Of a stretch of DNA of 8,736 bases, positions 1 to 6,478 are shown piece after piece. Numbering within the stretch: the stretch's first letter is position 1; the number at the start of each line of letters is the position of its first letter. Source of the DNA: Eubacteriales bacterium (GTDB taxonomy: Bacteria > Bacillota_A > Clostridia > Christensenellales > Aristaeellaceae); the NCBI GenBank assembly GCA_029974855.1, contig JARKQO010000279.1:1-8736 (forward strand), in the 5' to 3' direction. The notes under the pieces were generated by a model. It was given only the letters and a program-made list of their open reading frames with translations. It was not told the origin of the DNA and did no database searches. The translations under genes and the position numbers were made by a program.

Positions 1-1233
1 CCTAACGCCTATGCTTTGCTCTGCGGAGGGGGAGACTTTGCCCTGGCTGCTGCGGCCCCACCTTTACCGCCCTTTGCCCAGCCCGCCCTGGACTTTCTGG
101 AGGCCCTGTCCGCCGCGCTGCTAAATGACAAGTCTCTGCGCGGCTATTCAGACATTGTCTCCTTCGCCTTTTTCTGCCGCCGGGGCAACCTGGAGCAGCT
201 GAAAAAACAGCTGGGGCCCCAGGCCCTGGCGGACCGGCTGGGCCGGGGGCTGGCCTTCCACATCGCCCCTGGCAACGTGCCCATCAACTTCGCCTATTCC
301 TTGGTTGCGGCCTTGCTTTCGGGCAACGCCTCCATCGTGAAGGCCTCCAGCCAGGACTTTCCCCAGACCCGGCTGGTGTGCCAGGCCATGGGGGCCCTGC
401 TGGACCCCCCCGGCTCCCCCCACCATGCCCTGAACCCCTATGTGAACGTCATCACCTATCCCCGGGAGCGCCAGGAGCTCACCCAGGAGCTTAGCGCCCT
501 GTGCGACGTGCGCCTCGTCTGGGGCGGGGACGAGACTGTGGCCCGGGTCCGCCAGGCTCCTTTGCCCCCCCAGGCCTTTGACGTGACCTTCGCGGACCGG
601 TACTCCCTGCTGGCGGTCCGGGCCGCCACCCTGCTGGACATGGAGGAAAGGCAGCTGGAGGCCGTGGCCCAGGGCTTCTTCCACGATACCTACCTGACGG
701 ACCAAAACGCCTGCACCGCCCCCCGGCTGGTGTACTGGCTGGCGGAGGCGGAGGACCGCTCCGGCTGGGCCCAAGCCCGGGCCGCCCAACAGCGCTTCTG
801 GGCAGCTGTGCACCGCTACGTTTCCCCCCGCTATACGCTCCAGGATGTGGTGGCTGTGGACAAGCTCACCACCCTCTATGAGGCTGCCATCCGGCTGCCG
901 GGGGTCTATCGCGTCCCTACCCCGGACAACCTCATCGCCCGGATCAGCGTGAAAGAGCTGGTGCCGGAGGTGGAAACCGTCCGCTGCCCCGGGGGCTGCT
1001 TTGTGGAGTACGTCGATACGGACCTGGAGGCTTTGGCTCCCATCGTGCGCCGCAAGTTCCAAACCCTCTCCTACCTGGGGCTGGACCCGGCGGAGCTCCG
1101 CCAATTTGTGCTCTCCCATGGCCTCAGGGGCATCGACCGGATCGTGCCCTTGGGCCACACCTTGGATTTTTCCCTTACCTGGGACGGGTACGATTTGATC
1201 CGCACCCTCTCCCGGCAGGTGCAAGCCCTGTAA
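1..1233 (+). CDS. LuxC-type acyl-CoA reductase, 5'-partial
   Basis: Cytoplasmic enzyme of the LuxC acyl-CoA reductase family, which reduces an activated acyl group to an aldehyde with NADPH through a cysteine thioester; it is a divergent member of the aldehyde dehydrogenase fold. Visible motifs are HIAPGNVPINFAYSLVAAL (bases about 259-315), GNASIVKASSQDFPQ just after it, and DQNACTAPRLVYW, whose Cys (bases 712-714) aligns with the acylated cysteine of LuxC. The reading frame is open to base 1 and only 410 codons are visible against about 470-480 in the family, so the true start lies upstream; the TTG at 16 is not credible as start because it would cut the N-terminal domain. In bioluminescence LuxC works with LuxE and LuxD, but there is no luciferase here. 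Similar reductases also occur in polysaccharide loci of gut bacteria (known from memory). It stops 35 bases before the glycosyltransferase, suggesting one operon. The family call is firm; the substrate is unknown. Confidence 0.85.
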   Translation, partial: PNAYALLCGGGDFALAAAAPPLPPFAQPALDFLEALSAALLNDKSLRGYSDIVSFAFFCRRGNLEQLKKQLGPQALADRLGRGLAFHIAPGNVPINFAYSLVAALLSGNASIVKASSQDFPQTRLVCQAMGALLDPPGSPHHALNPYVNVITYPRERQELTQELSALCDVRLVWGGDETVARVRQAPLPPQAFDVTFADRYSLLAVRAATLLDMEERQLEAVAQGFFHDTYLTDQNACTAPRLVYWLAEAEDRSGWAQARAAQQRFWAAVHRYVSPRYTLQDVVAVDKLTTLYEAAIRLPGVYRVPTPDNLIARISVKELVPEVETVRCPGGCFVEYVDTDLEALAPIVRRKFQTLSYLGLDPAELRQFVLSHGLRGIDRIVPLGHTLDFSLTWDGYDLIRTLSRQVQAL

Positions 1234-1268
1234 GAACCCCACATCCACTGATTTTGAGGTGATTCCCC

Positions 1269-2252
1269 ATGAACAAGCCTTTGCTCTCCTTTGTCATCCC
1301 CTGCTACCGCTCCCAGGATACCATCGGCCAGGTGGTGGCGGAGGTCAAGGCCACGGTGGAGCCCCGGGCCGCCCAGTACGACTATGAGATCATTCTGGTA
1401 AACGACGGCAGCCCGGACGGCACCGCCGCCGCCATCACCGCCCTGTGCGAGAAGGACCCCCAGCTGGTGTTTGTGAACCTGTCCCGGAACTTCGGGCAGC
1501 ACAGCGCCCTCATGGCGGGCTTTGGCCAGGTCCGGGGGGATATCGTGGTCTGCCTGGACGACGACGGCCAGACCCCCGCCCAGGAATGCTTCAAGCTCAT
1601 CGACCAGGTGGCCGAGGGCTACGACATCGTGTTCGCCCAATACGCCCAGCGCCGGCAGAGCCTGGCCCGGAACCTGGGCAGCCGCTTCAACGCCGCCTGC
1701 AACCATTTTTTCTTCGGCCAGCCCAAGGGCCTCACGCCCAACAGCTACTTCGCCTGCCAGCGCTTCGTGGTGGACAGCGCCCTGCGCTACCCCAACCCCT
1801 TCCCCTACATCACGGGGCTGCTGCTGCAAAGCGTCAGCACCTACCTGAACGTGCCCGTCACCCACAGGGCCCGGCTGAAGGGGGAAAGCGGCTACAGCCT
1901 CAAAAAGCTCATCTCCCTCTGGTCCAACGGGGTCACGGCCTTTTCCATCAAGCCCCTGCGCCTGGCCAGCTACATCGGCTGGTTCACCGCCGTCTTTGGA
2001 TTCCTCTTTGCCTTGGTCACCATTTTAAGAAAGCTGCTGAACCCCGAAATGCAAGCGGGCTGGGCCAGCACCCTGGCGGTGATGCTGGTGCTGGGGGGCG
2101 TGATCATCGCGCTGATGGGCATCGTGGGGGAATACGTGGGCCGCATCTACCTGAGCATCAACCGCAGCCCTCAGTACGTGGTACGCAACGTCATCGACCC
2201 CAGAAAGCAGGAGGGCTGCCATGAAGACCATTCACGCCACCTGGGAGCTTGA
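1269..2252 (+). CDS. GT2 polyprenyl-phosphate glycosyltransferase (ArnC/GtrB-like)
   Basis: Predicted membrane-anchored family 2 glycosyltransferase (327 aa) of the DPM1/ArnC/GtrB type, which moves a sugar from a nucleotide donor to undecaprenyl phosphate on the cytoplasmic face. The GT-A domain starts with SFVIPCYRSQDTIG, then VNDGSPDGT (residues 44-52, nucleotide binding), NLSRNFGQHSALMAGF (70-85), and the metal-binding LDDDGQ (96-101). GESGYSLKKLISL (205-217) precedes two hydrophobic segments at about 232-252 and 268-290, then the typical GEYVGRIYLSINRSPQYVV tail. Length and layout match the family. The ATG is preceded by GAGGTGA with six bases of spacing. Its last 32 bases overlap the next gene in another frame, so the C-terminal tail (after about residue 310) is probably dispensable and the genes are translationally coupled. 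ArnC-like is favoured over GtrB-like because the partners downstream are an SMR pair and not a GtrA flippase. The sugar cannot be predicted. Confidence 0.88.
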   Translation: MNKPLLSFVIPCYRSQDTIGQVVAEVKATVEPRAAQYDYEIILVNDGSPDGTAAAITALCEKDPQLVFVNLSRNFGQHSALMAGFGQVRGDIVVCLDDDGQTPAQECFKLIDQVAEGYDIVFAQYAQRRQSLARNLGSRFNAACNHFFFGQPKGLTPNSYFACQRFVVDSALRYPNPFPYITGLLLQSVSTYLNVPVTHRARLKGESGYSLKKLISLWSNGVTAFSIKPLRLASYIGWFTAVFGFLFALVTILRKLLNPEMQAGWASTLAVMLVLGGVIIALMGIVGEYVGRIYLSINRSPQYVVRNVIDPRKQEGCHEDHSRHLGA

Positions 2253-2958
2253 TAACCTGGGCCTGGACGCCTACGAGCTGGTCTTGGATCCCCGGGACAG
2301 CCTGGAGGCTGTGGCTTTGGAGGAGGCCCGGTGCATCCGGGAGGGGGCCGGGTACCTGGTGGTGAAAACCCCGGTAAACTGCCCCCACCTGCTCTTCGGC
2401 CTGCCCACTTTGGGCTATACCTACGTGGAAACGGTGTTTCACGTCTCCATCAAACGGGAAGACTACGCCATGCCCGCCACCATCGCCCGGTTCGACCGGG
2501 GCCTGGCCGTGGCCCAGCGCACCGGGGCCGCCGATTTTGAACGGATTTATGCCCTGATCCGCCAGGGCGTGTTCACCTCGGACCGGGTCTCCATCGATCC
2601 CTTCTTCACTTTGGCCCAGTCCGGCAACCGCTATGCCAACTGGGTGAACAGCATGCTCACACGGGGCGGCAGGCTCTACGAGGTCCTGCACGGGGACAGG
2701 CCCATGGGCTTTTTCATCATCACCCGGGTGGACGAGCGCACCGTGGACCCGGTGCTCATGGGCCTGTACGACGAGGCCCGGGACCGGGGCATGGGGGCCT
2801 TGCTCCACAAAAAGACTTTGGACACCTGCTTCACCTGGGATTGCAGCCAGCTCACCAGCACCATCGTCAGCAACAACGCCAAGGTGCTGCGGGTGTACGT
2901 CAACGCCGGAGCCACCATCGCGGATACCCTGTACACCTATGTGAAGCACGTAATCTGA
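2221..2958 (+). CDS. GNAT family N-acyltransferase, WecD/RffC-like
   Basis: Predicted cytoplasmic GNAT acyltransferase of 245 aa. The C-terminal half carries the fold: a central segment FTSDRVSIDPFF (residues 118-129) followed by GNRYANWVNSML, recalling the R-x-x-x-D-P ... Y-x-x-W pattern of WecD, the dTDP-fucosamine acetyltransferase; an acyl-CoA pyrophosphate loop RDRGMG (187-192) within GLYDEARDRGMGALL; and a motif-B-like SNNAKVLRVYVNAGA (217-231). The N-terminal ~90 residues resemble the extra N-terminal domain seen in WecD-type enzymes. Known WecD acetylates the 4-amino group of a nucleotide-linked aminosugar; by analogy this enzyme may N-acylate an aminosugar or amine made by genes to the left. 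The ATG has CAGGAGGG six bases upstream, inside the end of the glycosyltransferase gene, supporting this start and coupled translation. The GNAT call is good; WecD likeness is from memory of motifs and the substrate is unknown. Confidence 0.72.
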   Translation: MKTIHATWELDNLGLDAYELVLDPRDSLEAVALEEARCIREGAGYLVVKTPVNCPHLLFGLPTLGYTYVETVFHVSIKREDYAMPATIARFDRGLAVAQRTGAADFERIYALIRQGVFTSDRVSIDPFFTLAQSGNRYANWVNSMLTRGGRLYEVLHGDRPMGFFIITRVDERTVDPVLMGLYDEARDRGMGALLHKKTLDTCFTWDCSQLTSTIVSNNAKVLRVYVNAGATIADTLYTYVKHVI

Positions 2959-2984
2959 TCCGGTCCCCCATCCCCATCCCCCTC

Positions 2985-2992
2985 AAAGGAGG
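2985..2992 (+). promoter_or_regulatory. Shine-Dalgarno AAAGGAGG deciding a TTG start
   Basis: A perfect AAAGGAGG sits seven bases before a TTG at 3000. It is the only good ribosome binding site near the start of the first small transporter and argues for TTG initiation rather than the in-frame ATG at 3054, which has only C-rich sequence ahead of it. Confidence 0.75.
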
Positions 2993-2999
2993 AACCCGC

Positions 3000-3395
3000 T
3001 TGAAGCCCAACGCTCCGGCCCCTTCCGGCCCTTCCCCCGCCCCTTCCGTCCCCATGGGAAGCTTCCTGTTTTTGCACGCCACGCTGCTTTTATACAGTAT
3101 CGCCAGCGTTTTAGCCAAGTACGCCGGGCTGTACCGCGTGGCGGAGCTGCTCACCCAAGCCCTGATCTTTGCGGGGCTGGAATTTTCGGCCCTTCTGGTC
3201 TATACTCTACTGTGGCAGCTGGTACTGCGCAGGCTGCCTCTCAGCTTCGCCTACAGCAACAAGGCCGTTTGCACCCTGTGGACCATCCTCTTCGGCCTGG
3301 CGTTTTTCGGGGAAGCATTGACCTGGGGAAAGGCCGCCGGCATCGGTTTGGTGCTGGCGGGAGTGGTGCTCGTGGTGACGGACCGTGACGCTTAG
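3000..3395 (+). CDS. Small four-helix SMR/EamA transporter, first of an ArnE/ArnF-like pair
   Basis: Predicted inner-membrane protein of 131 aa starting at TTG 3000. After a Pro/Ala/Ser-rich leader of about 18 residues come four hydrophobic segments (roughly residues 21-37, 50-68, 75-97 and 105-126). The half LPLSFAYSNKAVCTLW ... FFGEALTWGKAAGIGLVLAG is typical of the small multidrug resistance/EamA fold. The first helix lacks the membrane Glu that drives drug/proton exchange in EmrE-type pumps, so drug efflux is unlikely; ArnE/ArnF, which flip a polyprenyl-phosphate aminosugar, are the closer functional model. Its 3' end overlaps the next small transporter by 11 bases, as expected for a two-gene heterodimer. 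A start at ATG 3054 (113 aa) would remove the low-complexity leader but has no ribosome binding site. Fold call is firm, flippase role inferred from context. Confidence 0.78.
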   Translation: MKPNAPAPSGPSPAPSVPMGSFLFLHATLLLYSIASVLAKYAGLYRVAELLTQALIFAGLEFSALLVYTLLWQLVLRRLPLSFAYSNKAVCTLWTILFGLAFFGEALTWGKAAGIGLVLAGVVLVVTDRDA

Positions 3396-3726
3396 CGTGC
3401 TGATCTACCTGGTCACCCCCCTTCTCTCCGCCGTGTCCCAGCTGATCCTGAAAAAGGCGGCGGACAACCCGGCCCACAAGGGCCTGCGCTTCTACCTGAA
3501 CCTTCCCGCCATCTTCGCCTACGGCCTGTTCTTCGGCTGCATGCTGCTGAACATCCTGGCCCTGGGAGAGCTGGATTTGTCCGTGGCGGGGGTGCTGGAG
3601 GCCTCCGGATACCTGTATGTGCTGATCCTGTCCCACCTTTTCCTGAAAGAGAAGATCACCCGCCGCAAGCTCATCGGCAACGCCCTGATCATCGCGGGCA
3701 TCGTGCTGACCCTCACCTGGAAATAA
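3385..3726 (+). CDS. Small four-helix SMR/EamA transporter, second of the pair (ArnE-like)
   Basis: Predicted inner-membrane protein of 113 aa with four hydrophobic segments. The first, VTPLLSAVSQLILKKAAD, resembles the ArnE start (LLS...QL..K.A pattern), and the C-terminal half EASGYLYVLILSHLFLKEK followed by LIGNALIIAGIVLTL is typical of SMR/EamA halves. Like its partner it has no Glu in helix 1. Start is placed at GTG 3385, which overlaps the previous gene by 11 bases; no strong ribosome binding site is visible, so it is probably translated by coupling. GTG 3397 is an alternative start that would lose four residues. Together with its partner it probably forms a heterodimer that flips the polyprenyl-phosphate sugar made by the glycosyltransferase two genes upstream. 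The function is inferred from pairing and neighbours. Confidence 0.78.
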   Translation: MTLSVLIYLVTPLLSAVSQLILKKAADNPAHKGLRFYLNLPAIFAYGLFFGCMLLNILALGELDLSVAGVLEASGYLYVLILSHLFLKEKITRRKLIGNALIIAGIVLTLTWK

Positions 3727-3739
3727 CCCTGATCTGATT

Positions 3740-3755
3740 TCGCGGCCCGCCGCGA
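3740..3755 (+). other. Short GC hairpin before trpS
   Basis: TCGCGG and CCGCGA pair around a four-base loop (CCCG), ending four bases before the trpS Shine-Dalgarno AAGGAGG. There is no T-run, so it is not a standard intrinsic terminator. It may only slow transcription or translation, or mean nothing; in a GC-rich genome such stems arise by chance. Confidence 0.3.
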
Positions 3756-3775
3756 TCCCAAGGAGGTCCATTCCC

Positions 3776-4813
3776 ATGGAGCAACCCAACCAGGCCCCCG
3801 TCCGGGAACGCCAACCGGTCATCTTCTCCGGCATCCAGCCCACAGGAACTATGACGCTGGGCAACTACATCGGCGCCCTGCGGAACTTCAAGCTGCTGGA
3901 GGACGACTATCTCTGCCTGTACTGCGTGGTGGACATGCACGCCATCACCCTGCGCCAGGACGCGGCGGCTTTGCGCAAGCGCTGCCTGGATTTGGCCGCC
4001 ATTTACATCGCCGTGGGCCTGGACCCGGACAAAAGCCTCATCTACTGCCAGAGCCATGTGTCCGCCCACGCGGAGCTGGCCTGGATTTTGAATTGCTACA
4101 CCTACATGGGGGAGCTTTCCCGCATGACCCAGTTCAAGGACAAAAGCGCCCGCCACGCGGAGAACATCAACGCGGGGCTGTTCACCTACCCGGTGCTCAT
4201 GGCCGCGGACATTTTGCTTTACCAGGCGGATCTGGTGCCCGTGGGCACCGACCAGAAGCAGCATTTGGAGCTCACCCGGGACATCGCCCAGCGCTTCAAC
4301 GGCATTTACGGCAATGTGTTCACCGTCCCCCAGGTCTACATCGGCAAGGTGGGGGGCAAGGTCATGAGCCTCCAGGAGCCCACCCGGAAGATGAGCAAGT
4401 CCGACCCCGAGGACACCTACGTGTCTTTGCTGGACCCCCCGGAGGTGGTCCGCCGCAAGATCAAGCGGGCCGTCACCGACAGCGACGGGGAGATCCGCTA
4501 TGACGAGGCAAACAAGCCCGGGGTCAGCAATCTGCTGGCCATCATCGCCGCCCTCACCGGGCAGAGCCCCCAGGCCGTGGCTGCGGAGCTGTCCGGCCAG
4601 GGCTACGGGGCCCTGAAGGAGCGCGCCAGCGACGCCGTCATCGCCGCCCTGGAGCCCTTGCAAGGGGAGTATGCCAAGCTCATGGCCGACAAAGGCTACC
4701 TCCAAGGGGTGCTGGACCGCAACGCCGACAAGGCCGCCGCCTTGGCCGCCCGCACCATGGACAAGGTGCGCCGCAAGGTGGGCCTGGCAGCCCGGAGCAA
4801 GGACAGCCGGTAA
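3776..4813 (+). CDS. trpS: Tryptophanyl-tRNA synthetase
   Basis: Class I aminoacyl-tRNA synthetase that charges tRNA-Trp with tryptophan in the cytoplasm. The Rossmann start IFSGIQPTGTMTLGNYIGAL carries the HIGH-equivalent TLGN (residues 27-30). GLFTYPVLMAADILLYQ (134-150), with D145, matches the tryptophan pocket; VPVGTDQKQH (154-163) is the following conserved segment; KMSKS is intact at 205-209. Length 345 aa is close to the usual 325-340, with about a dozen extra N-terminal residues and a basic C-terminal tail. ATG 3776 is supported by AAGGAGG nine bases upstream. It follows the transporter pair by 49 bases and precedes the flavoprotein by 20, so it may be co-transcribed with them. No T-box leader can fit in the 49-base gap. 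All motifs are complete and it should be the housekeeping enzyme, unless a second copy exists elsewhere. Confidence 0.97.
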   Translation: MEQPNQAPVRERQPVIFSGIQPTGTMTLGNYIGALRNFKLLEDDYLCLYCVVDMHAITLRQDAAALRKRCLDLAAIYIAVGLDPDKSLIYCQSHVSAHAELAWILNCYTYMGELSRMTQFKDKSARHAENINAGLFTYPVLMAADILLYQADLVPVGTDQKQHLELTRDIAQRFNGIYGNVFTVPQVYIGKVGGKVMSLQEPTRKMSKSDPEDTYVSLLDPPEVVRRKIKRAVTDSDGEIRYDEANKPGVSNLLAIIAALTGQSPQAVAAELSGQGYGALKERASDAVIAALEPLQGEYAKLMADKGYLQGVLDRNADKAAALAARTMDKVRRKVGLAARSKDSR

Positions 4814-4833
4814 ATTTCACAAAGGAGCCTCCT

Positions 4834-6243
4834 ATGGAACAGATTTTTGACGCGATCATCATCGGCGCGGGCCCTGCGGGCATCTTCGCCGCCCTCCAGC
4901 TGGCGGACAGGAAGCCCCAGGCCAACATCCTCATCGTGGACGCTGGAAGGGCCATCGCCAAGCGCACCTGCCCCGCCCGCATCAACGGCCAGTGCGTTCA
5001 CTGCGACCCCTGCGGCATCGTCCACGGCTGGGCCGGGGCCGGGGCCTTCAGCGACGGCAAGCTCTCCCTGTCCGACGAGGTGGGGGGCCAGGTCAGCGAC
5101 TACCTGGGGCACAAGCGGGCCATGGACTACATCGGCAAGGCCGACCAGATTTACCTGCGCTTCGGGGCCAACGAAACCGTCCACGGCCTTAACGACCGCC
5201 GGGTGGAGGAGATTGCCTACGAAGCCAGCCGCCACAACATCCGCCTGGTGCCCTGCCCCGTGCGCCACCTGGGTACCGAAAACGCGGGCCCTGTGCTGGG
5301 GGCCATGCACGACTACCTGGTGGAAAAAACCAACACCACCTTCCTGGAGCTCACCACCGCCCAGGACATCCTCTGTGAGAACGGGACGGTAGTGGGCGTG
5401 AAGCTCCACAAACGGGGCCAGGAGCCCTTCATCGCCAAGGCCCCTTACGTGGTGGTGGCCCCGGGCCGGGGCGGCGCCCAGTGGCTCACGGACCAGGCCG
5501 CCAAGCTGGGCCTGCGCACCCAGAACAACGAGGTGGACATCGGCGTGCGGGTGGAGGTGCCCAACGCCATCATGGACGGCCTCACCAAGGACCTATACGA
5601 GGCCAAGCTGGTCTATTACAGCGACACCTATGAGAACAAGGTGCGCACCTTCTGCATGAACCCCGGCGGCGAGGTCAGCCAGGAGTACTACGAGGGCGGC
5701 ATCGCCGTGGTGAACGGCCACAGCTACTCCGACCCCGCCAAGCGCACCGGCAACACCAACTTCGCCTTGCTGGTGTCCACCCGGTTCACCGAGCCCTTCA
5801 ACCAGCCCATCGAATACGGCCGCTACATTGCCCAGCTGGGCAACATGCTCACCGGCGGGCCCATCATGGTCCAGCGCCTGGGGGATTTGCTCATGGGCCG
5901 CCGCACAGACGCCAACCGCCTCAAAAAGTCCACCACCATCCCCACCCTCTCCACCGCCGTGCCCGGGGACCTCAGCTTCGTGCTGCCCCCCCGGCACCTC
6001 ACCAGCATCGTGGAAGCCCTGAAGGCCTTCGACCAACTGGCTCCGGGCCTGTACAGCCGCAACACCCTGCTCTACGGCGTGGAGGTGAAGTTCTACTCTA
6101 GCAAGGTCCTGGTGGACAACCATTTCGAAACCGCCATCAAGGGCCTCTACGCCATCGGCGACGGCGCTGGCATCACCCGGGGCCTCATGCAGGCCAGCGT
6201 CACCGGCATGGCCGTGGCCGACGATATCGCCGGGCGGGGGTAG
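4834..6243 (+). CDS. FAD-dependent oxidoreductase of the COG2509 type
   Basis: Predicted soluble flavoprotein of 469 aa. The N-terminal dinucleotide fold FDAIIIGAGPAGIFAAL has the G-x-G-x-x-G motif (GAGPAG, 11-16) and an acidic end to strand 2 (LIVDAGR). PYVVVAPGRGG is the mid-protein FAD motif, and GLYAIGDGAGITRG (437-450) is the C-terminal FAD-binding segment of this superfamily. CPARINGQCVHCDPCG (46-61) gives a C-x7-C-x2-C-x2-C cluster directly before GWAGAGAFSDGKL, a hallmark of the uncharacterised FAD-dependent dehydrogenase family COG2509 found in many Clostridia. The cysteines might bind a metal or Fe-S cluster or serve as redox thiols; this is not shown. The reaction and substrate are unknown. 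ATG 4834 has AAAGGAG six bases upstream and lies 20 bases after trpS. The ORF ends in TAG at the edge of a hairpin-rich, gene-free region. Confidence 0.88.
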   Translation: MEQIFDAIIIGAGPAGIFAALQLADRKPQANILIVDAGRAIAKRTCPARINGQCVHCDPCGIVHGWAGAGAFSDGKLSLSDEVGGQVSDYLGHKRAMDYIGKADQIYLRFGANETVHGLNDRRVEEIAYEASRHNIRLVPCPVRHLGTENAGPVLGAMHDYLVEKTNTTFLELTTAQDILCENGTVVGVKLHKRGQEPFIAKAPYVVVAPGRGGAQWLTDQAAKLGLRTQNNEVDIGVRVEVPNAIMDGLTKDLYEAKLVYYSDTYENKVRTFCMNPGGEVSQEYYEGGIAVVNGHSYSDPAKRTGNTNFALLVSTRFTEPFNQPIEYGRYIAQLGNMLTGGPIMVQRLGDLLMGRRTDANRLKKSTTIPTLSTAVPGDLSFVLPPRHLTSIVEALKAFDQLAPGLYSRNTLLYGVEVKFYSSKVLVDNHFETAIKGLYAIGDGAGITRGLMQASVTGMAVADDIAGRG

Positions 6244-6279
6244 GGGAACGGACGGGGGGAGGAACGGGGGGACGAGGGG
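6241..6279 (+). repeat. G-rich tract at the flavoprotein stop codon, possible G-quadruplex
   Basis: Four runs of G (6243-6246, 6254-6259, 6266-6271, 6276-6279) are separated by 4-7 bases, which fits a G-quadruplex pattern on the + strand. It begins with the TAG stop of the flavoprotein. A similar tract in the opposite direction begins at the stop of the convergent LCP gene; both share AACGGGGGGA and GGGGGGAGGA. Confidence 0.5.
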
Positions 6280-6287
6280 ACGGCCCA

Positions 6288-6300
6288 AGGGCTTCGCCCT
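6288..6300 (+). repeat. Small hairpin AGGGC-TTC-GCCCT
   Basis: A five-base perfect stem with a TTC loop, 45 bases after the flavoprotein stop. It can be lengthened imperfectly by CCA on the left and TGG on the right. It is the first of a series of hairpins in this intergenic region and has no T-run after it. Confidence 0.5.
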
Positions 6301-6311
6301 CTGGACTCCTA

Positions 6312-6478
6312 CCAGGGACTTCGTCCCTGGACCCGCTTTTGACCGCGCTGCGCGCGGTCAAGGGGAAAAGATGATAATAGCGGCGCTGCTTTCACAGTGC
6401 GGCTTTCTATGTCCCTTTTGTTCTTGGCCGCGCGTAGCGCGGTCAAAAGCGGGATTCCAAAGGGATGCATCCCTTTGG
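6312..6478. repeat. Palindromic intergenic repeat element (stem-loops A-B-B'-A')
   Basis: An inverted arrangement of paired hairpins. On the left, hairpin A (6312-6330: CCAGGGAC, TTC, GTCCCTGG) is followed by CCCGCTTTTGA and hairpin B (6339-6361: stem TTGACCGCGC with GCGCGGTCAA, three-base loop). On the right the same order appears on the - strand: hairpin B' (6424-6446, same ten-pair stem with one G-T wobble) and palindrome A' (6457-6478, a perfect 22-base palindrome, half-site CCAAAGGGATG). The arms 6332-6357 and 6428-6453 are inverted copies with 25 of 26 bases matching. The middle, about 60 bases, shows weaker inverted similarity (AAGGG with CCCTT, ATAG with CTAT). It has the look of a dispersed REP/MITE-like element. 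No protein is encoded. It lies between convergent genes, so it may also help end both transcripts. Confidence 0.75.

Noticed and set aside
16..1233. TTG at 16 as the start of the LuxC-like gene
   Set aside because: The frame is open to base 1 and the family is about 60 residues longer at its N-terminus, so the gene is cut by the window edge.
148..1248. Long open frames antisense to the real genes (for example 148-1248, 3713-4705 and 5593-6288 on the - strand)
   Set aside because: They are typical shadows of GC-rich coding DNA: His/Gly/Val/Gln-rich, with no recognisable motifs, and lie opposite genes with clear family motifs.
2841..2999. Extending the first small transporter back to ATG 2841
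   Set aside because: It would overlap the end of the GNAT gene by over 100 bases and add low-complexity residues; a perfect Shine-Dalgarno points to TTG 3000.
1..3726. Bioluminescence (lux) operon
   Set aside because: Only a LuxC-family reductase is present; no luciferase or LuxD is visible and the neighbours are envelope glycan genes.
6312..6361. Hairpins 6312-6330 and 6339-6361 as standard intrinsic terminators
   Set aside because: The stems are strong but only TTTT, placed six bases after the first stem and running into the next, is available; there is no proper U-tract. A role in ending transcription is possible but not shown.
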